Shown here piece after piece: positions 36,808 to 46,036 of a stretch of DNA of 64,000 nucleotides (its first letter is position 1; the number at the start of each line of letters is the position of its first letter). The stretch comes from Actinomycetes bacterium (GTDB lineage: Bacteria; Actinomycetota; Acidimicrobiia; Acidimicrobiales; Acidimicrobiaceae). Location: assembly GCA_021819725.1 (NCBI GenBank), contig JAKAQR010000010.1, forward strand, positions 1 through 64,000, written 5' to 3'. The position numbers and the translations under genes are program-made. The notes beneath the pieces were generated by a model that was not told the origin of the DNA, did not search any database, and saw nothing but the letters and a program-made list of their open reading frames with translations.

Positions 36808-37849
36808 CGCGCCCTCCTTGTACGTCAAAGACGGTCCATCCATCAGCATCGACCAACCGGTCAGTGGTTGTAGCAAACGTCTGATAGTGCCCAACCAGGT
36901 CGAGCAACCTCGCTGCTCTTTGCTGATCAAACTCGGCGAAGACGTCATCGAGTATGAGAATTGGCGACTCACCAATCTCTTGTTCTAACAACTGGGCACT
37001 CCCTATCCGTAGCGCGATAGCGAGCGAGCGAATCTGACCCTGAGATGCCGTTGATTTCGCCTGAAGTCCATTGAGTTCGATCGAGAAGTCATCACGATGG
37101 AAGCCAACACTTGTTGTTCCCTTTCGAAGATCTTCCGATCGAGCTCCAATGAGATCCTCAAGGGGATCCTTCTTCCAACTCCTTACATATTGAAAATCAA
37201 GATCCTCATGAGCACCCGATATATTGGTATTAAAACCCGCTACCATCGTGCATAGAAAACCCAACATCCGTTCTCGTTCATCTGCGATTATTGTTGACGA
37301 TTTTGCCAGTTCTTGATCGAAGAAATCGAGGCTTACCATGTCCGGTCTACTCGACCGAATAAGATTCTGTCGTTGCTTCAGTATCTTATTCGCTCTCGAT
37401 AGTGTCCGTTGCATCGCTTGACTCGATCGCGCCAGAATACTATCTAAATACTCTCGCCGTACCGTCGGGAGACCGACGACCAGATCGCGGTCCTCGGGTA
37501 CGAAACTAACCACTGGAAACATCGCTCCGAGCTGAGCGATCCTCACCCGTTGATCATCGAGCAGAATGCGCTCGCGTTGTTGGGAACTGCCAACCATAGT
37601 GACTAGGTGAGGTAGGTGGTCTGCGACCTCTACTTGGGCGCGCGTTCGCCAATACTCGCTGCCTCGTTGGAGGAAGGTTTGATTATCAAAGGTGCGAAAG
37701 GAACGACCGTTGAGCGCCACGACGACCGCCTCAGCAACACTCGTCTTACCTGCTCCGTTCGGCCCAACTAGTAAGTTCCTCTGGGCGAAGTCGAGTTCAG
37801 TTAAGGAGAGGTTACGAAAGTGCTCGATCGCTACACTCAGTACCTTCAC
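36788..37849 (-). CDS. recF: DNA replication and repair protein RecF
   Basis: SMC-like ATPase of 353 residues that helps load RecA at gaps. Walker A is GPNGAGKT at residues 29-36, the signature region ASQGQIRSLAIALR is near residues 270-283, and Walker B is ILILDDVFAEFD near residue 305. It begins 3 bases after dnaN and overlaps the DUF721 gene. Confidence 0.95.
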   Translation of the reverse strand: MKVLSVAIEHFRNLSLTELDFAQRNLLVGPNGAGKTSVAEAVVVALNGRSFRTFDNQTFLQRGSEYWRTRAQVEVADHLPHLVTMVGSSQQRERILLDDQRVRIAQLGAMFPVVSFVPEDRDLVVGLPTVRREYLDSILARSSQAMQRTLSRANKILKQRQNLIRSSRPDMVSLDFFDQELAKSSTIIADERERMLGFLCTMVAGFNTNISGAHEDLDFQYVRSWKKDPLEDLIGARSEDLRKGTTSVGFHRDDFSIELNGLQAKSTASQGQIRSLAIALRIGSAQLLEQEIGESPILILDDVFAEFDQQRAARLLDLVGHYQTFATTTDRLVDADGWTVFDVQGGRVVSNAH

Positions 37850-37852
37850 GAC

Positions 37853-38959
37853 TTACTTTTGTACGATAGGCATTAAAAGGTAAATGAATGATCGGGAATC
37901 TGAGTTGGTGATGCTAGCGGCTCGATTCGACTCGAGAAACTCGAAACGGACCACCTCCGACTCGACTCCATCGATACCCTCTGCGAGAAGGTCTGGATCA
38001 AAACTGATCGTGAACTCCTCGTCTGAGAAGTTCACATCGATGACCTCATGGACCTGACCGATTTGAGGAATCTTCACACTCAGCTCACACGAAGTTCCGG
38101 TGATGGTCATCCTGAGCATCGACGAGTTGCGTGCCTCCTTCGCCATTCGACGTAAGGTCCGCAGCGCAGAGATGAGTTGTGATCGATCAGCGAGCATGAC
38201 CCGTGAGTAGGAAACATCGACTAGTCGTCGATAGTCACGAAATGGTTCATCGATGAGGCGGGTAGCAAGTGTCGTTGCCCCAACTGAGAAGACCGCCTCT
38301 CGTGCTCCGATCTTGACGTTGAGTAGTTGATCGGATGCCGAGCTCGAGAGGATGCGTTCAAGCTCGCGCACTGCTCTGGTGGGGATAACCACCTCGCCAT
38401 TGTCGGAGTCACTCAACATATTGATGCCGGCGATATCCCGAAGTGCGAGTCGAATCCCATCTGTTGCTACTAACCGCAGGCCCTCTGGTGATGAAGCAAA
38501 CAACATGCCTGAATAGATCAGATCTCTGGTGTCGTCACGACTGGCAGCGATCGCCACCTGTGAGATACCGCTTGCCAACTCAGCGGAGGGTACGGTAACG
38601 CCCGCATGATCCTCAACTCCAAGCGGGGGGACCTCAAACTCATTGAGCAGGTTCAACGATACCTCAGCCCGACCTGAGCGGAAAGAGACGGTAGCGTCCT
38701 CCACCACAATCTCCACGCGATCACCCGGTAAGGACTTCATGAGATCAACGGCAAGTGACGCTGGGGTAGTGAAACGGGTATCGCCCCCATCAACTGGCAC
38801 AGTTGCCCGAATCGAAAGATCGCTCTCACGCCCTTCGATCTCTAGTAGACCAGCTGCAACTGTCCATCGCAGACCAGTTATCGACCCTCGAGAACTCAAC
38901 GCTCTCGAGGCATTTGCGAGGGCCTCGGTGAGTGGCTCACGGTCGGAGATGAATTGCAC
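37853..38959 (-). CDS. dnaN: DNA polymerase III beta subunit (sliding clamp)
   Basis: Ring-forming clamp of 368 residues that tethers the replicative polymerase. Three repeated domains of about 120 residues are visible, with the first starting MQFISDREPLTEALANASRA and the C-terminus ending in IYLLMPIVQK, close to the conserved YLIMPVR end. The gene follows oriC directly; the unwinding region lies just upstream of its ATG. Confidence 0.96.
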   Translation of the reverse strand: MQFISDREPLTEALANASRALSSRGSITGLRWTVAAGLLEIEGRESDLSIRATVPVDGGDTRFTTPASLAVDLMKSLPGDRVEIVVEDATVSFRSGRAEVSLNLLNEFEVPPLGVEDHAGVTVPSAELASGISQVAIAASRDDTRDLIYSGMLFASSPEGLRLVATDGIRLALRDIAGINMLSDSDNGEVVIPTRAVRELERILSSSASDQLLNVKIGAREAVFSVGATTLATRLIDEPFRDYRRLVDVSYSRVMLADRSQLISALRTLRRMAKEARNSSMLRMTITGTSCELSVKIPQIGQVHEVIDVNFSDEEFTISFDPDLLAEGIDGVESEVVRFEFLESNRAASITNSDSRSFIYLLMPIVQK

Positions 38960-39190
38960 AGGCCATCCTTTCTAGTTGATATCAAGGTAATAGTAGTAAT
39001 AGGGGTTCTGGATTGTGGATGAAACTCAATTACACCTGATGAAAGGCGGTTTTGTTATACACAGGTTCTCGTGTGTCATCCACAGCAATGTGGAGAATCC
39101 TAGTGCGTCTCCCTTTATGGTGAAGTCCGCCCTGGTGGGATGTTGAAAACTTCTGGGTTGTGCACACGAGATCCACATAGTTATCCACGT
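38960..39190. other. oriC between dnaA and dnaN
   Basis: This non-coding region of about 220 bases holds a cluster of DnaA-box-like 9-mers (consensus TTATCCACA): 39014-39022 (minus, TCATCCACA), 39055-39063 (TTATACACA), 39076-39084 (TCATCCACA), 39089-39097 (minus, TTCTCCACA), 39158-39166 (TTGTGCACA), 39169-39177 (AGATCCACA) and 39181-39189 (TTATCCACG, at the dnaA stop). An AT-rich stretch next to dnaN carries the unwinding motif listed separately. The position between dnaA and dnaN is the standard origin in actinobacteria. Confidence 0.9.
38988..39002 (+). other. DnaA-trio-like unwinding motif
   Basis: Five consecutive triplets, TAA TAG TAG TAA TAG, fit the DnaA-trio rule (3'-[G/A]A[T/A]-5' read away from the box). 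A short G-run (39002-39005) separates them from the DnaA box at 39014-39022, as in Bacillus-type basal origin elements. It lies on the dnaN side of oriC. Confidence 0.7.
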
Positions 39191-40581
39191 TGCCGAGAGG
39201 GATCGCGAAGAAGTTTGAAAAGTTGATCTACCTGTTCAAAAGTCTCGATGGAGGTCTGCATGACACTCTGCACTTTTTGAACAGCATGGATGACGGTGGT
39301 ATGGTCACGCCCTCCGAACTCTCTACCGATCTCGGGATAGCTCAACTCAGTGAGTTCGCGCATGATGTACATCGCGATCTGGCGAGCCATCGCGATGGGT
39401 CGCTTGCGGGATTGTCCGAGCAGTTCCATAGGGGTGGTATTGAAGAAGGTCGCGGTAACGGTGATGATCTCTCGGGGGTCGCGTGGTTGCAGACGCTGGG
39501 AGCTGGTGATGAGATCAGAGAGGACGATCTGGGCGAGATCGAGGGTGACAGGGACCTGATTCAGGCTTGAGTAAGCGGAGAGGCGAGTAAGAGCCCCCTC
39601 GAGTTCCCGAATGTTGTCGGTGATATTGGTGGCGATGAGCTCGATCACGGAAGGGTCGAGGCGGAATCCAGAGTCTTCAGCCTTACGTTGGAGAATTGCG
39701 GATCGCGTCTCAAGGTCAGGTGGTTGGACATCAGTGATGAGCCCCATCGCAAATCGACTACGTAGACGCTCTTCGAGGGTGGCGATGGCTTTGGGTGATC
39801 GATCAGAGGTGAGGACGATCTGTTTCTGCGCGCCGTACAGGTAATTGAAGGTATGGAAGAACTCCTCCTGAATCGCCTCTTTGTTCTGAAGGAACTGGAT
39901 GTCATCCACAAGGAGGACATCACACTCGCGGTAGCGCGCCTTGAAGTCGGAGGTTTTGTTGCGTTGAATGGCATCGACGAACTCATTGAGAAAGGTCTCA
40001 GTGGAGACATATTTCACGTACTTATCGCGGTAGTTGTGTCGAAGGTAGTTACCAATGGCATGGAGAAGGTGCGTCTTGCCAAGACCAGCACCACCATGAA
40101 TGAAGAGCGGGTTGTAGGAGGCGGCCGGTGTCTCGGCTACGGCAAGTGATGCGGCATGGGCGAATCGGTTGGAGGATCCGATCACAAAAGCTTCAAAGGT
40201 GTAACGGGGGTCAAAAGCGCTTGAGAGGCGAGCCTTAGAGTTTGTCTGTCGTACGGGAGCTCGGTTCTGCCCGAAGAGGTCCTCCTCGACGATGCTGGGG
40301 TCTGTGCGGTCAGCGCGATAAGCGAGATTTTCATTTGCTCGAACTTGGATCTTCACCGGAACGTGATGGCCGATCGCCTCTGAGAAGAGGGTTCCAAGGA
40401 CTTCGCGGTACTTGGTCTCAAGTCGCTCCTTGGCCAATGGCGAAGGAGTCGCCAACACGACCTCCTCGGTCGTGATCATCACAGGCGTGATGGAGATAAA
40501 CCATGTCTTCCAAGCCGCCTCACCAACGTGGTCACGGAAGCGTTCTGAGATGCTGTTCCATAGATCCTCATGCTCTGGCAA
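39181..40581 (-). CDS. dnaA: chromosomal replication initiator protein DnaA
   Basis: AAA+ initiator of 466 residues. The frame is open to a TTG at 40614, but the TTG at 40581 has GAGGAGG 5 bases upstream and starts directly at domain I (PEHEDLWNSISERFRDHVGE). Walker A is GGAGLGKTHL, Walker B LLVDDIQFL, and the domain IV DNA-binding motif GGRDHTTVIHAV is near the C-terminus. It melts oriC and loads the helicase. DnaA-box-like sites in the upstream region (40596-40639) suggest autoregulation. Confidence 0.97.
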   Translation of the reverse strand: MPEHEDLWNSISERFRDHVGEAAWKTWFISITPVMITTEEVVLATPSPLAKERLETKYREVLGTLFSEAIGHHVPVKIQVRANENLAYRADRTDPSIVEEDLFGQNRAPVRQTNSKARLSSAFDPRYTFEAFVIGSSNRFAHAASLAVAETPAASYNPLFIHGGAGLGKTHLLHAIGNYLRHNYRDKYVKYVSTETFLNEFVDAIQRNKTSDFKARYRECDVLLVDDIQFLQNKEAIQEEFFHTFNYLYGAQKQIVLTSDRSPKAIATLEERLRSRFAMGLITDVQPPDLETRSAILQRKAEDSGFRLDPSVIELIATNITDNIRELEGALTRLSAYSSLNQVPVTLDLAQIVLSDLITSSQRLQPRDPREIITVTATFFNTTPMELLGQSRKRPIAMARQIAMYIMRELTELSYPEIGREFGGRDHTTVIHAVQKVQSVMQTSIETFEQVDQLFKLLRDPSRQRG

Positions 40582-40595
40582 GAGGCCCTCCTCTC

Positions 40596-40639
40596 TTATC
40601 CACAGAGTTGTCAACCTGTGGATATGAACCTGTGGAAAA
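40596..40639. promoter_or_regulatory. DnaA-box cluster upstream of dnaA
   Basis: A perfect TTATCCACA is at 40596-40604; single-mismatch boxes on the other strand lie at 40617-40625 and 40631-40639. They sit just before the dnaA start codon, suited to autorepression or to a second origin cluster. Confidence 0.75.
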
Positions 40640-40823
40640 CTGTTGCTGTCCAGAGTAACGCACCATCATAGATGAGTTTTGTAGGGTTGTTGGGCACTTC
40701 GCGGTATTTCATTGACTCACGATGGCCGATGAGGGGCATCGACCACCACCGTGTTGGGTGAGAGCAGCTATGCTGTACGGGTTGAGTACCCGTCTGGAGT
40801 AGGACGGCGGTAAGGGAGTTAGT
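40640..40823. promoter_or_regulatory. divergent dnaA/rpmH promoter region
   Basis: Gap of 184 bases between divergent operons. A TATGAT-like hexamer (on the minus strand, 40667-40672) could serve dnaA and a TATGCT near 40769-40774 could serve rpmH, but matching -35 hexamers are weak. Confidence 0.35.
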
Positions 40824-40958
40824 GTGAAGAGGACATTTCAGCCGAACAATCGTCGGCGATCGCGAAAGCATGGTTTCCGTCATCGAATGGCGACGAGAGC
40901 TGGTCGAGCCATCATTAAGGCCCGTCGTGTTAAGGGAAGAGCGCGTCTCTCCGCATAG
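40824..40958 (+). CDS. rpmH: 50S ribosomal protein L34
   Basis: Ribosomal protein of 44 residues with a GTG start. The sequence begins [20 protein letters not shown] and continues [20 protein letters not shown], the invariant L34 pattern, with a basic composition. AAGGGAG precedes the start. It is the first gene of the rightward operon rpmH-rnpA-yidD-yidC-jag-rsmG opposite dnaA. Confidence 0.97.
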   Translation: MKRTFQPNNRRRSRKHGFRHRMATRAGRAIIKARRVKGRARLSA

Positions 40959-40961
40959 TGG

Positions 40962-41336
40962 GTGGTTGAACTCGAGTCATTGCGGACCCGCGCAGAGTTC
41001 GATAGCGTCTTCGCCCAGGGCAAGAGGTGGCGCGGTCGTTATATCAATGTGGTCTTCCTCGTCGACACTTGCATCGACACTGACCAAAATGTCCCACGAA
41101 CTCCTCGGCTAGGTATAGCGGTGGCGCGTCGCTTTGGCAATGCGGTAGAACGGAATCGATTCCGTCGTAGGGTTCGAGAGGTGCTGCGGAGTTTAGATCT
41201 TCCATCCGGAAGCTACTTCGTTAGCCCGCGCTTGCCTTGTGATGCTGTGTCGTTTGCAGGTTTGAGAGACGACTTCACTAGGCTGTGTGTCGAAGGACTC
41301 GGCTGCCGTACGAAGAAGGTGACGAATGAGCGCTAA
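40962..41336 (+). CDS. rnpA: ribonuclease P protein component
   Basis: Protein subunit of RNase P, 124 residues, starting at GTG three bases after the rpmH stop. The RNR motif is visible in [20 protein letters not shown], near residues 48-67, and the N-terminal [20 protein letters not shown] is typical. It helps the RNA subunit mature tRNA 5' ends. Confidence 0.95.
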   Translation: MVELESLRTRAEFDSVFAQGKRWRGRYINVVFLVDTCIDTDQNVPRTPRLGIAVARRFGNAVERNRFRRRVREVLRSLDLPSGSYFVSPRLPCDAVSFAGLRDDFTRLCVEGLGCRTKKVTNER

Positions 41337-41610
41337 GAAGCTCTCACCCCTACAGGTCCTCATGGTGAAGGTAATTGATGGGTATCAGTTTGTTCGACGT
41401 GGTCGTCCTTCCCCCTGCCGGTACCTACCAAGTTGTTCCGAGTATACCAAAGAGGCGATCCAAGAATACGGCGGTCTACAAGGGATGTGGCTCGGTGTTC
41501 GCAGAGTTGCCCGATGTAATCCGTTTGGATCAAGTGGCTATGACCCTGTTCCTCCAAAGACGCATGTCGCAAAGCATGGGAGAAAATTGAATCATGAACA
41601 TACTCGGTGA
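41326..41610 (+). CDS. yidD: membrane protein insertion efficiency factor YidD
   Basis: Protein of 94 residues with the YidD signature: [12 protein letters not shown], then [20 protein letters not shown] and [17 protein letters not shown]. The conserved Cys residues of the family (CRYxPSCSxY, RCNP) are all present. It overlaps rnpA by 11 bases and yidC by 17 bases, in the usual order. Confidence 0.96.
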   Translation: MSAKKLSPLQVLMVKVIDGYQFVRRGRPSPCRYLPSCSEYTKEAIQEYGGLQGMWLGVRRVARCNPFGSSGYDPVPPKTHVAKHGRKLNHEHTR

Positions 41611-42589
41611 TATTCTACGCCCGATCTTTGACCTGCTCGCAGGCATTATCACGTTCTGGTATGCACTGATACCGAGCTATGGCATCGCGATATCACTCTT
41701 AACCATCACGGTCATGGTGGCGATCTCCCCGTTGACTATCAAGAGTACGAAATCAATGCTCCAGATGCAGGCGATCCAGCCAAAAATCAAGGAACTGCAG
41801 AAGCAGTTCAAGGGCGATCGCCAGGGTCTAGCCGAGGCCCAGCAAGCCCTTTTTAAGGAGAACAAAGTCTCCCCTGCCGGTGGCTGTCTGCCGATGTTGC
41901 TCCAGTTTCCGTTGTTGATCGTGATGTATGACGTCATCCGAGGGCTCACCAACACCGTGAAGACCGCTCACGGGATCGTCGCCTCACCGAAGTACATCAT
42001 CCATTCCAGCTTGCTGTACAAACATTTGGTGCTTGACCACGGCGTGATGAAGTTTTTGGGGCTGAACCTCACACTGACCGCGTTGCATCTGCACCTCGGT
42101 TTTCTCGACTCATTGCCCTATTATCTCTTGGTCATTATCTCTGTCGGTCTGCAGTACCTGCAGATCAAACAGATCACCGGCAAGAACCCGGCGGCGGCAG
42201 CGGCAAACCCGATGGCGTCGAAGACCCAGCAGATCTCGACATTGGTGTTTGGCTTTATCTATCTAGACATCCCAGCTGGTGTCGTTGTCTACTTCCTCGT
42301 CTCTGGTATTTTCCGAGTCGTGCAGCAAGAGTTGATGTGGCGACACGACCCCACGCTCCGATCGCATTCAATAGAGGCACGGAGGAAGGCGTCCGAGGCC
42401 AAGCAAAACCAAGTGATCGAAGCGAGGGAGATTGTTCGCAGACCATCACCGCAACGAAATATCCTGCGCAGATTACTGCCTGGCGCTACCCCGGCGCTAT
42501 CGACGGATAACAACGCAAGCCCAGTCGATCCACCAAAGCCGCGAGCGCCTCGGGATAATCGTTCCAATAAGAAGAAAAAGCGTCGCTAG
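41594..42589 (+). CDS. yidC: membrane protein insertase YidC/OxaA
   Basis: Insertase of 331 residues of the short form without the large periplasmic domain. Five membrane helices are expected; the second begins in [20 protein letters not shown]. The loop [40 protein letters not shown] is typical of cytoplasmic loop C1. A basic C-terminal tail ([12 protein letters not shown]) probably binds ribosomes. It inserts proteins alone or with Sec. Confidence 0.95.
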   Translation: MNILGDILRPIFDLLAGIITFWYALIPSYGIAISLLTITVMVAISPLTIKSTKSMLQMQAIQPKIKELQKQFKGDRQGLAEAQQALFKENKVSPAGGCLPMLLQFPLLIVMYDVIRGLTNTVKTAHGIVASPKYIIHSSLLYKHLVLDHGVMKFLGLNLTLTALHLHLGFLDSLPYYLLVIISVGLQYLQIKQITGKNPAAAAANPMASKTQQISTLVFGFIYLDIPAGVVVYFLVSGIFRVVQQELMWRHDPTLRSHSIEARRKASEAKQNQVIEAREIVRRPSPQRNILRRLLPGATPALSTDNNASPVDPPKPRAPRDNRSNKKKKRR

Positions 42590-42654
42590 TCTATCTTCTA
42601 GCTGATGGGGCTGTGATGGCCAAAAAATAGAGAGACAAGGAGCTAACTGCTGCA

Positions 42655-43554
42655 ATGGAGTGGATTGAAACCACTGGTAAGGATCTCGATGAGGCGAAGG
42701 AACTCGCCCTCGAGCACTTAGGTGTCGAGGAGAGTGAAATCGAGTTTGAGGTCTTGGATGAAGGACGCTCTAGTTTTCTAGGGTTTGGTAGGAAGTCGGC
42801 GCGTATTCGAGCCCGACTCCGCCCGTCGTTCCCCAATCCAAAACGTGAGCGCAAGCCGAGGAAACCACGGCAACAGAGCGCAGGCACGACCTCGTCACTA
42901 TCGCCTGTATCAAACAGCGAGGCTTCGAGCGATAAAATCGAAAAGCCCAGGGCTGAGAGGCCACGAACCGAGAGACCAAAGGAGTCAAAGAAAGTGGAAT
43001 CAGAGGAGAATGCCGCGCCGCGAGCTGAGCGTGAGGAAGTCAGTAGGGTCGAGCTCGCCAATGCAGCTCAAGAGTTTCTTGCCGGTCTCATGCATGAGTT
43101 CGGGCTTTCTGGCGAGGTGACGGTAACGCATCTCGACGATGAGTCTATGGAGCTTGAGATCAACGGTGAAGGGCTCGGTTCGCTTGTTGGCCCACGCGGC
43201 AGTGTATTGACCGCCGTACAAGAGGTGACGCGGTCGGTGGTGCAGACACGGGCTGGTGAGGGAGCTGGCCGTGTCGGCGTGGATATCGCTGGCTACCGCC
43301 AGAAGCGGCGTGAGGCTCTCGAGAAGTTCGCACGAGATCAGGCCGCGAAGGTTCGTGAGACCGGTGAAGAGTTGGTCTTTGAAGAGATGTCCGCCCCGGA
43401 TCGCAAGATTATTCATGACACGGTTGCCGAGATCGCGGAGGTCGCTACCCGTTCCGAGGGTGACGAGCCGCATCGCTACGTCGTGATGTTCCGCGAGGGG
43501 CCAATGAGTCAGGAATCCGATGATGATGGAGCGACTGCAAGAGTCGATTCATAA
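42655..43554 (+). CDS. jag: Jag/KhpB-family RNA-binding protein
   Basis: Protein of 299 residues. The Jag-N domain (MEWIETTGKDLDEAKELALE to FLGFGRKSARIRARL) covers the first 60 residues. A charged, disordered linker with repeated RPRTERPK-type segments follows. A KH domain with VGPRGSVLTAVQEVTR is near residues 182-197, and an R3H domain occupies the C-terminal part (EKFARDQAAKV, then APDRKIIHDTVAEI). KhpB proteins bind RNA and affect cell division and envelope in Gram-positives. It overlaps rsmG by 35 bases. Confidence 0.92.
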   Translation: MEWIETTGKDLDEAKELALEHLGVEESEIEFEVLDEGRSSFLGFGRKSARIRARLRPSFPNPKRERKPRKPRQQSAGTTSSLSPVSNSEASSDKIEKPRAERPRTERPKESKKVESEENAAPRAEREEVSRVELANAAQEFLAGLMHEFGLSGEVTVTHLDDESMELEINGEGLGSLVGPRGSVLTAVQEVTRSVVQTRAGEGAGRVGVDIAGYRQKRREALEKFARDQAAKVRETGEELVFEEMSAPDRKIIHDTVAEIAEVATRSEGDEPHRYVVMFREGPMSQESDDDGATARVDS

Positions 43555-44137
43555 GGCACAGGCGTGGGGTTTTATAGGTGGAGATATTGATCTCCACCTT
43601 GACCACTCCCACGCTTTTGTCGAAGTTCTCCAGAGCTTGGGGTTCGCCGAAGAGTCAGGAGTGGATCTTGGTAGCGGAGGTGGACTACCGAGTCTTATTC
43701 TCCTTTCTGAGCTTCCATCCATTCGTTTGACCTTGGTGGAAGTGATGATCAAGAGAGCGAACTTTCTAGAGACTACCATCGATGAGGCGGGCTTCGGGGA
43801 ACGGGCTCACGTCGTCATACGTCGAGCAGAGGAGCTGGCACACGACGCTGAGCATCGCGAGCGATACGGATTCGTGACCGCGCGCAGTTTTGCGAGCCCA
43901 GCGGTCACCGCCGAAGTCGCCACCGGGTTTTTGCGGCCTGGTGGTAAGGTTATCGTCTCTGAACCGCCGGAGTCGACGGGCGAGCGGTGGCCAGCAGACG
44001 GACTTGCACTCCTCGGGTTGAGCTTATCCCAGGTCTATCAAGGACGTTATAGTTTTGCGGTGCTCGCGAAGTCCCACGCATGTGATCGTCGGTATCCGCG
44101 ACGATCCGGTAAGGCTTGGAAGCAGCCGTTGTTTTAA
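43520..44137 (+). CDS. rsmG: 16S rRNA (guanine-N7)-methyltransferase G
   Basis: SAM-dependent methyltransferase of 205 residues that makes m7G527 in 16S rRNA. The SAM motif VDLGSGGGLPSLIL is near residues 48-61, and EVMIKRANFLETT follows as motif II. RSFASPAVTAEVATGFLRPGG and the C-terminal RRYPRRSGKAWKQPLF are hallmarks of the family. The start is the first of three consecutive ATG codons, with AGGA just upstream. It closes the rpmH operon. Confidence 0.94.
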   Translation: MMMERLQESIHKAQAWGFIGGDIDLHLDHSHAFVEVLQSLGFAEESGVDLGSGGGLPSLILLSELPSIRLTLVEVMIKRANFLETTIDEAGFGERAHVVIRRAEELAHDAEHRERYGFVTARSFASPAVTAEVATGFLRPGGKVIVSEPPESTGERWPADGLALLGLSLSQVYQGRYSFAVLAKSHACDRRYPRRSGKAWKQPLF

Positions 44138-45265
44138 GGCTCAGATGAGCTGAGGCTTGACTCCCCCACTCTGGGGATCGATGAGCACCAGCAGCCCGGA
44201 CCGGTTGGCTCCCGGATCGCAGAGATTGCGCGTTTCGGGGCACATGGTGAGCCGGGTTTGCGAAAAATGCCCGTCACCCAAGCTGATCCAGCACCAGCTG
44301 GATGTGCGATGGAAGATTCCAGCGGACGTTATGGGTACTTTGAGGTTGGTCCCGTATGTCCCTCCTGCGACTCTTTGGTAACTGGGTGCGCCTCCTCAGC
44401 AAGGCTACTATCCCGGCAGAGGACCATCGACTGCGCTCCCCTACCCTCTACCCTAGGCGAGGAAGTCTTGGTGAGTGCGACGGGAGCACGCCAAAGGGAG
44501 ATCTCCGACGCACCGCCGTTCTTAGGGCGTGGTTTGCAAGGAATGGAGAAGCGATCCGGGCCCTTCTGGGTACGTCTGAGTGGGTACACTGCACCATTGT
44601 TGCTAGCACTGCCAGATGCGCTCGTTGAGAACGTTGTCCCGATAGGAGGTTTGCGGGGGGAACGGGCTTGCGCGTGATGAGGGGGCGTAGGTTCTCATCA
44701 GGACTGCTGTGACTGATCTCGATGGTGATGGTAGGCGTGGGGATCGAGTCTCTTCACGCGTCGACATCCGCGGGCATCCGGTACGGAGAGGGGTCCACTG
44801 GCGGCTTTAGGGCAGTCCTGTAGGTCGCTATATGTCCCCTGCAGGATGGGTGGTTTGCCCAGGCTGTGGGCAGGGCATCGGGATGTTCGAGCCTGTACAA
44901 CGGTGCACGGTGAGGTCATGGGTTTGCTGTCAAGGTGAAATGGGGTTCGCGACTGAGGCAGGTTGGCAGCGTACCGACTGCAGTTACGTCGCATCCGTAG
45001 AACGATCTTATTGCGGCTGTTCGGCGGGGATAAGGGTGATCTATGGGTGTTGAGGATCCGTAATGGTGGGACGAGCGAGACCACCGCACCAGGGTGACGG
45101 GCCAGCTCCGTGTTCGCGGAGAGGGGTATTCTTGTGAGCGAGGTACTAAGGTAGGTCAATGGTTTTCTTTCGATCGGTGCCACGTGGGACAGGATCGGTG
45201 AGAGGTCATGGTGGGTTTCACGTGAAACAGACCGAACGGTGTAGTGATAGAGTGAGGGAGGTTGC
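44138..45265. other. 1.1-kb stretch between rsmG and parA
   Basis: No gene can be supported. After the rsmG stop the same frame stays open for 180 codons to 44677, with VCPSCDSLVTGC in the middle, but it lacks a convincing start and any family resemblance. Other frames are no better. The stretch contains the parS site near its right end. Confidence 0.4.
45214..45229. other. parS centromere site
   Basis: GGTTTCACGTGAAACA matches the universal ParB-binding palindrome TGTTTCACGTGAAACA at 15 of 16 bases. It lies 36 bases before parA and about 5-6 kb from oriC, the usual place for nucleating the ParB complex. Confidence 0.93.
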
Positions 45266-46036
45266 GTGGTGAGCGAGGGAGCAAGAGTGATTGCGCTGGC
45301 GAACCAAAAGGGTGGGGTTGGGAAGACAACGACGGCGGTAAATCTCTCAGCTGCACTCGCAGAGCTTGGCCATCGAGTGCTCGTGCTCGACCTCGATCCG
45401 CAGGGTAACGCGACCACTGGATTGGGTGTGAGCCCCAGGGAGCTCGAATACTCTGTCTACGACGTGCTGATGAAGGACGAGCCGATGGAGAATGTGGTAG
45501 AGGCCACGATGGTGGCAAACCTCTTCCTTTGCCCTGCCACCATCGATCTAGCTGGTGCGGAGATAGAGCTGGTGTCGGCGTTCTCTCGTGAGCTACGGCT
45601 TCGCAGGGCACTAGATGCGGTGCGCGAGGACTTTGACTATGTGGTGATTGACTGTCCCCCATCGTTGGGCTTGCTCACCATCAATGCACTGTCAGCGGCA
45701 GACACAGTGATGGTTCCGATTCAGTGTGAATATTATGCGCTAGAGGGGCTTTCGCAACTGTTTCGGAACGTGGGGCTGATCCAGGCGTCACTCAATCCTT
45801 CCCTCACAATTGATTACGTGGTAATGACGATGTATGACGCGCGTACGAATCTTGCTGAGCAAGTGGTACGCGAGGTGCGCGAGTACTGTGGTGATAAAGT
45901 CTGTAGCACGATCATTCCACGCACTGTTCGTCTCTCCGAGGCACCCTCCTTCGGTAAGCCAATCACGGTGTTCGATCCTGGGTCTCGAGGGGCGATTGCC
46001 TACCGACATCTCGCGAAGGAAGTGACCCATGGCTAG
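45266..46036 (+). CDS. parA: chromosome-partitioning ATPase ParA (Soj)
   Basis: Deviant Walker-type ATPase of 256 residues. KGGVGKTTTAVNLSAAL near residues 14-30 is the P-loop, VLVLDLDPQGNATTGLG follows, and DYVVIDCPPSLGLLTINAL carries Walker B. Start codons are GTG at 45266 or 45269; GGGAGG favours either. It drives segregation of the origin with ParB and parS. Confidence 0.95.
   Translation: MVSEGARVIALANQKGGVGKTTTAVNLSAALAELGHRVLVLDLDPQGNATTGLGVSPRELEYSVYDVLMKDEPMENVVEATMVANLFLCPATIDLAGAEIELVSAFSRELRLRRALDAVREDFDYVVIDCPPSLGLLTINALSAADTVMVPIQCEYYALEGLSQLFRNVGLIQASLNPSLTIDYVVMTMYDARTNLAEQVVREVREYCGDKVCSTIIPRTVRLSEAPSFGKPITVFDPGSRGAIAYRHLAKEVTHG

Noticed and set aside
44138..44677. Stop-codon readthrough extension of rsmG
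   Set aside because: The rsmG protein ends with the normal family C-terminus; a chance open frame of this length is not rare in this composition.
44698..45417. Open frame of 239 codons on the minus strand before parA
   Set aside because: It runs antisense through the parS site and the start of parA, and its composition is Ser/Pro/Arg-rich like a non-coding frame.
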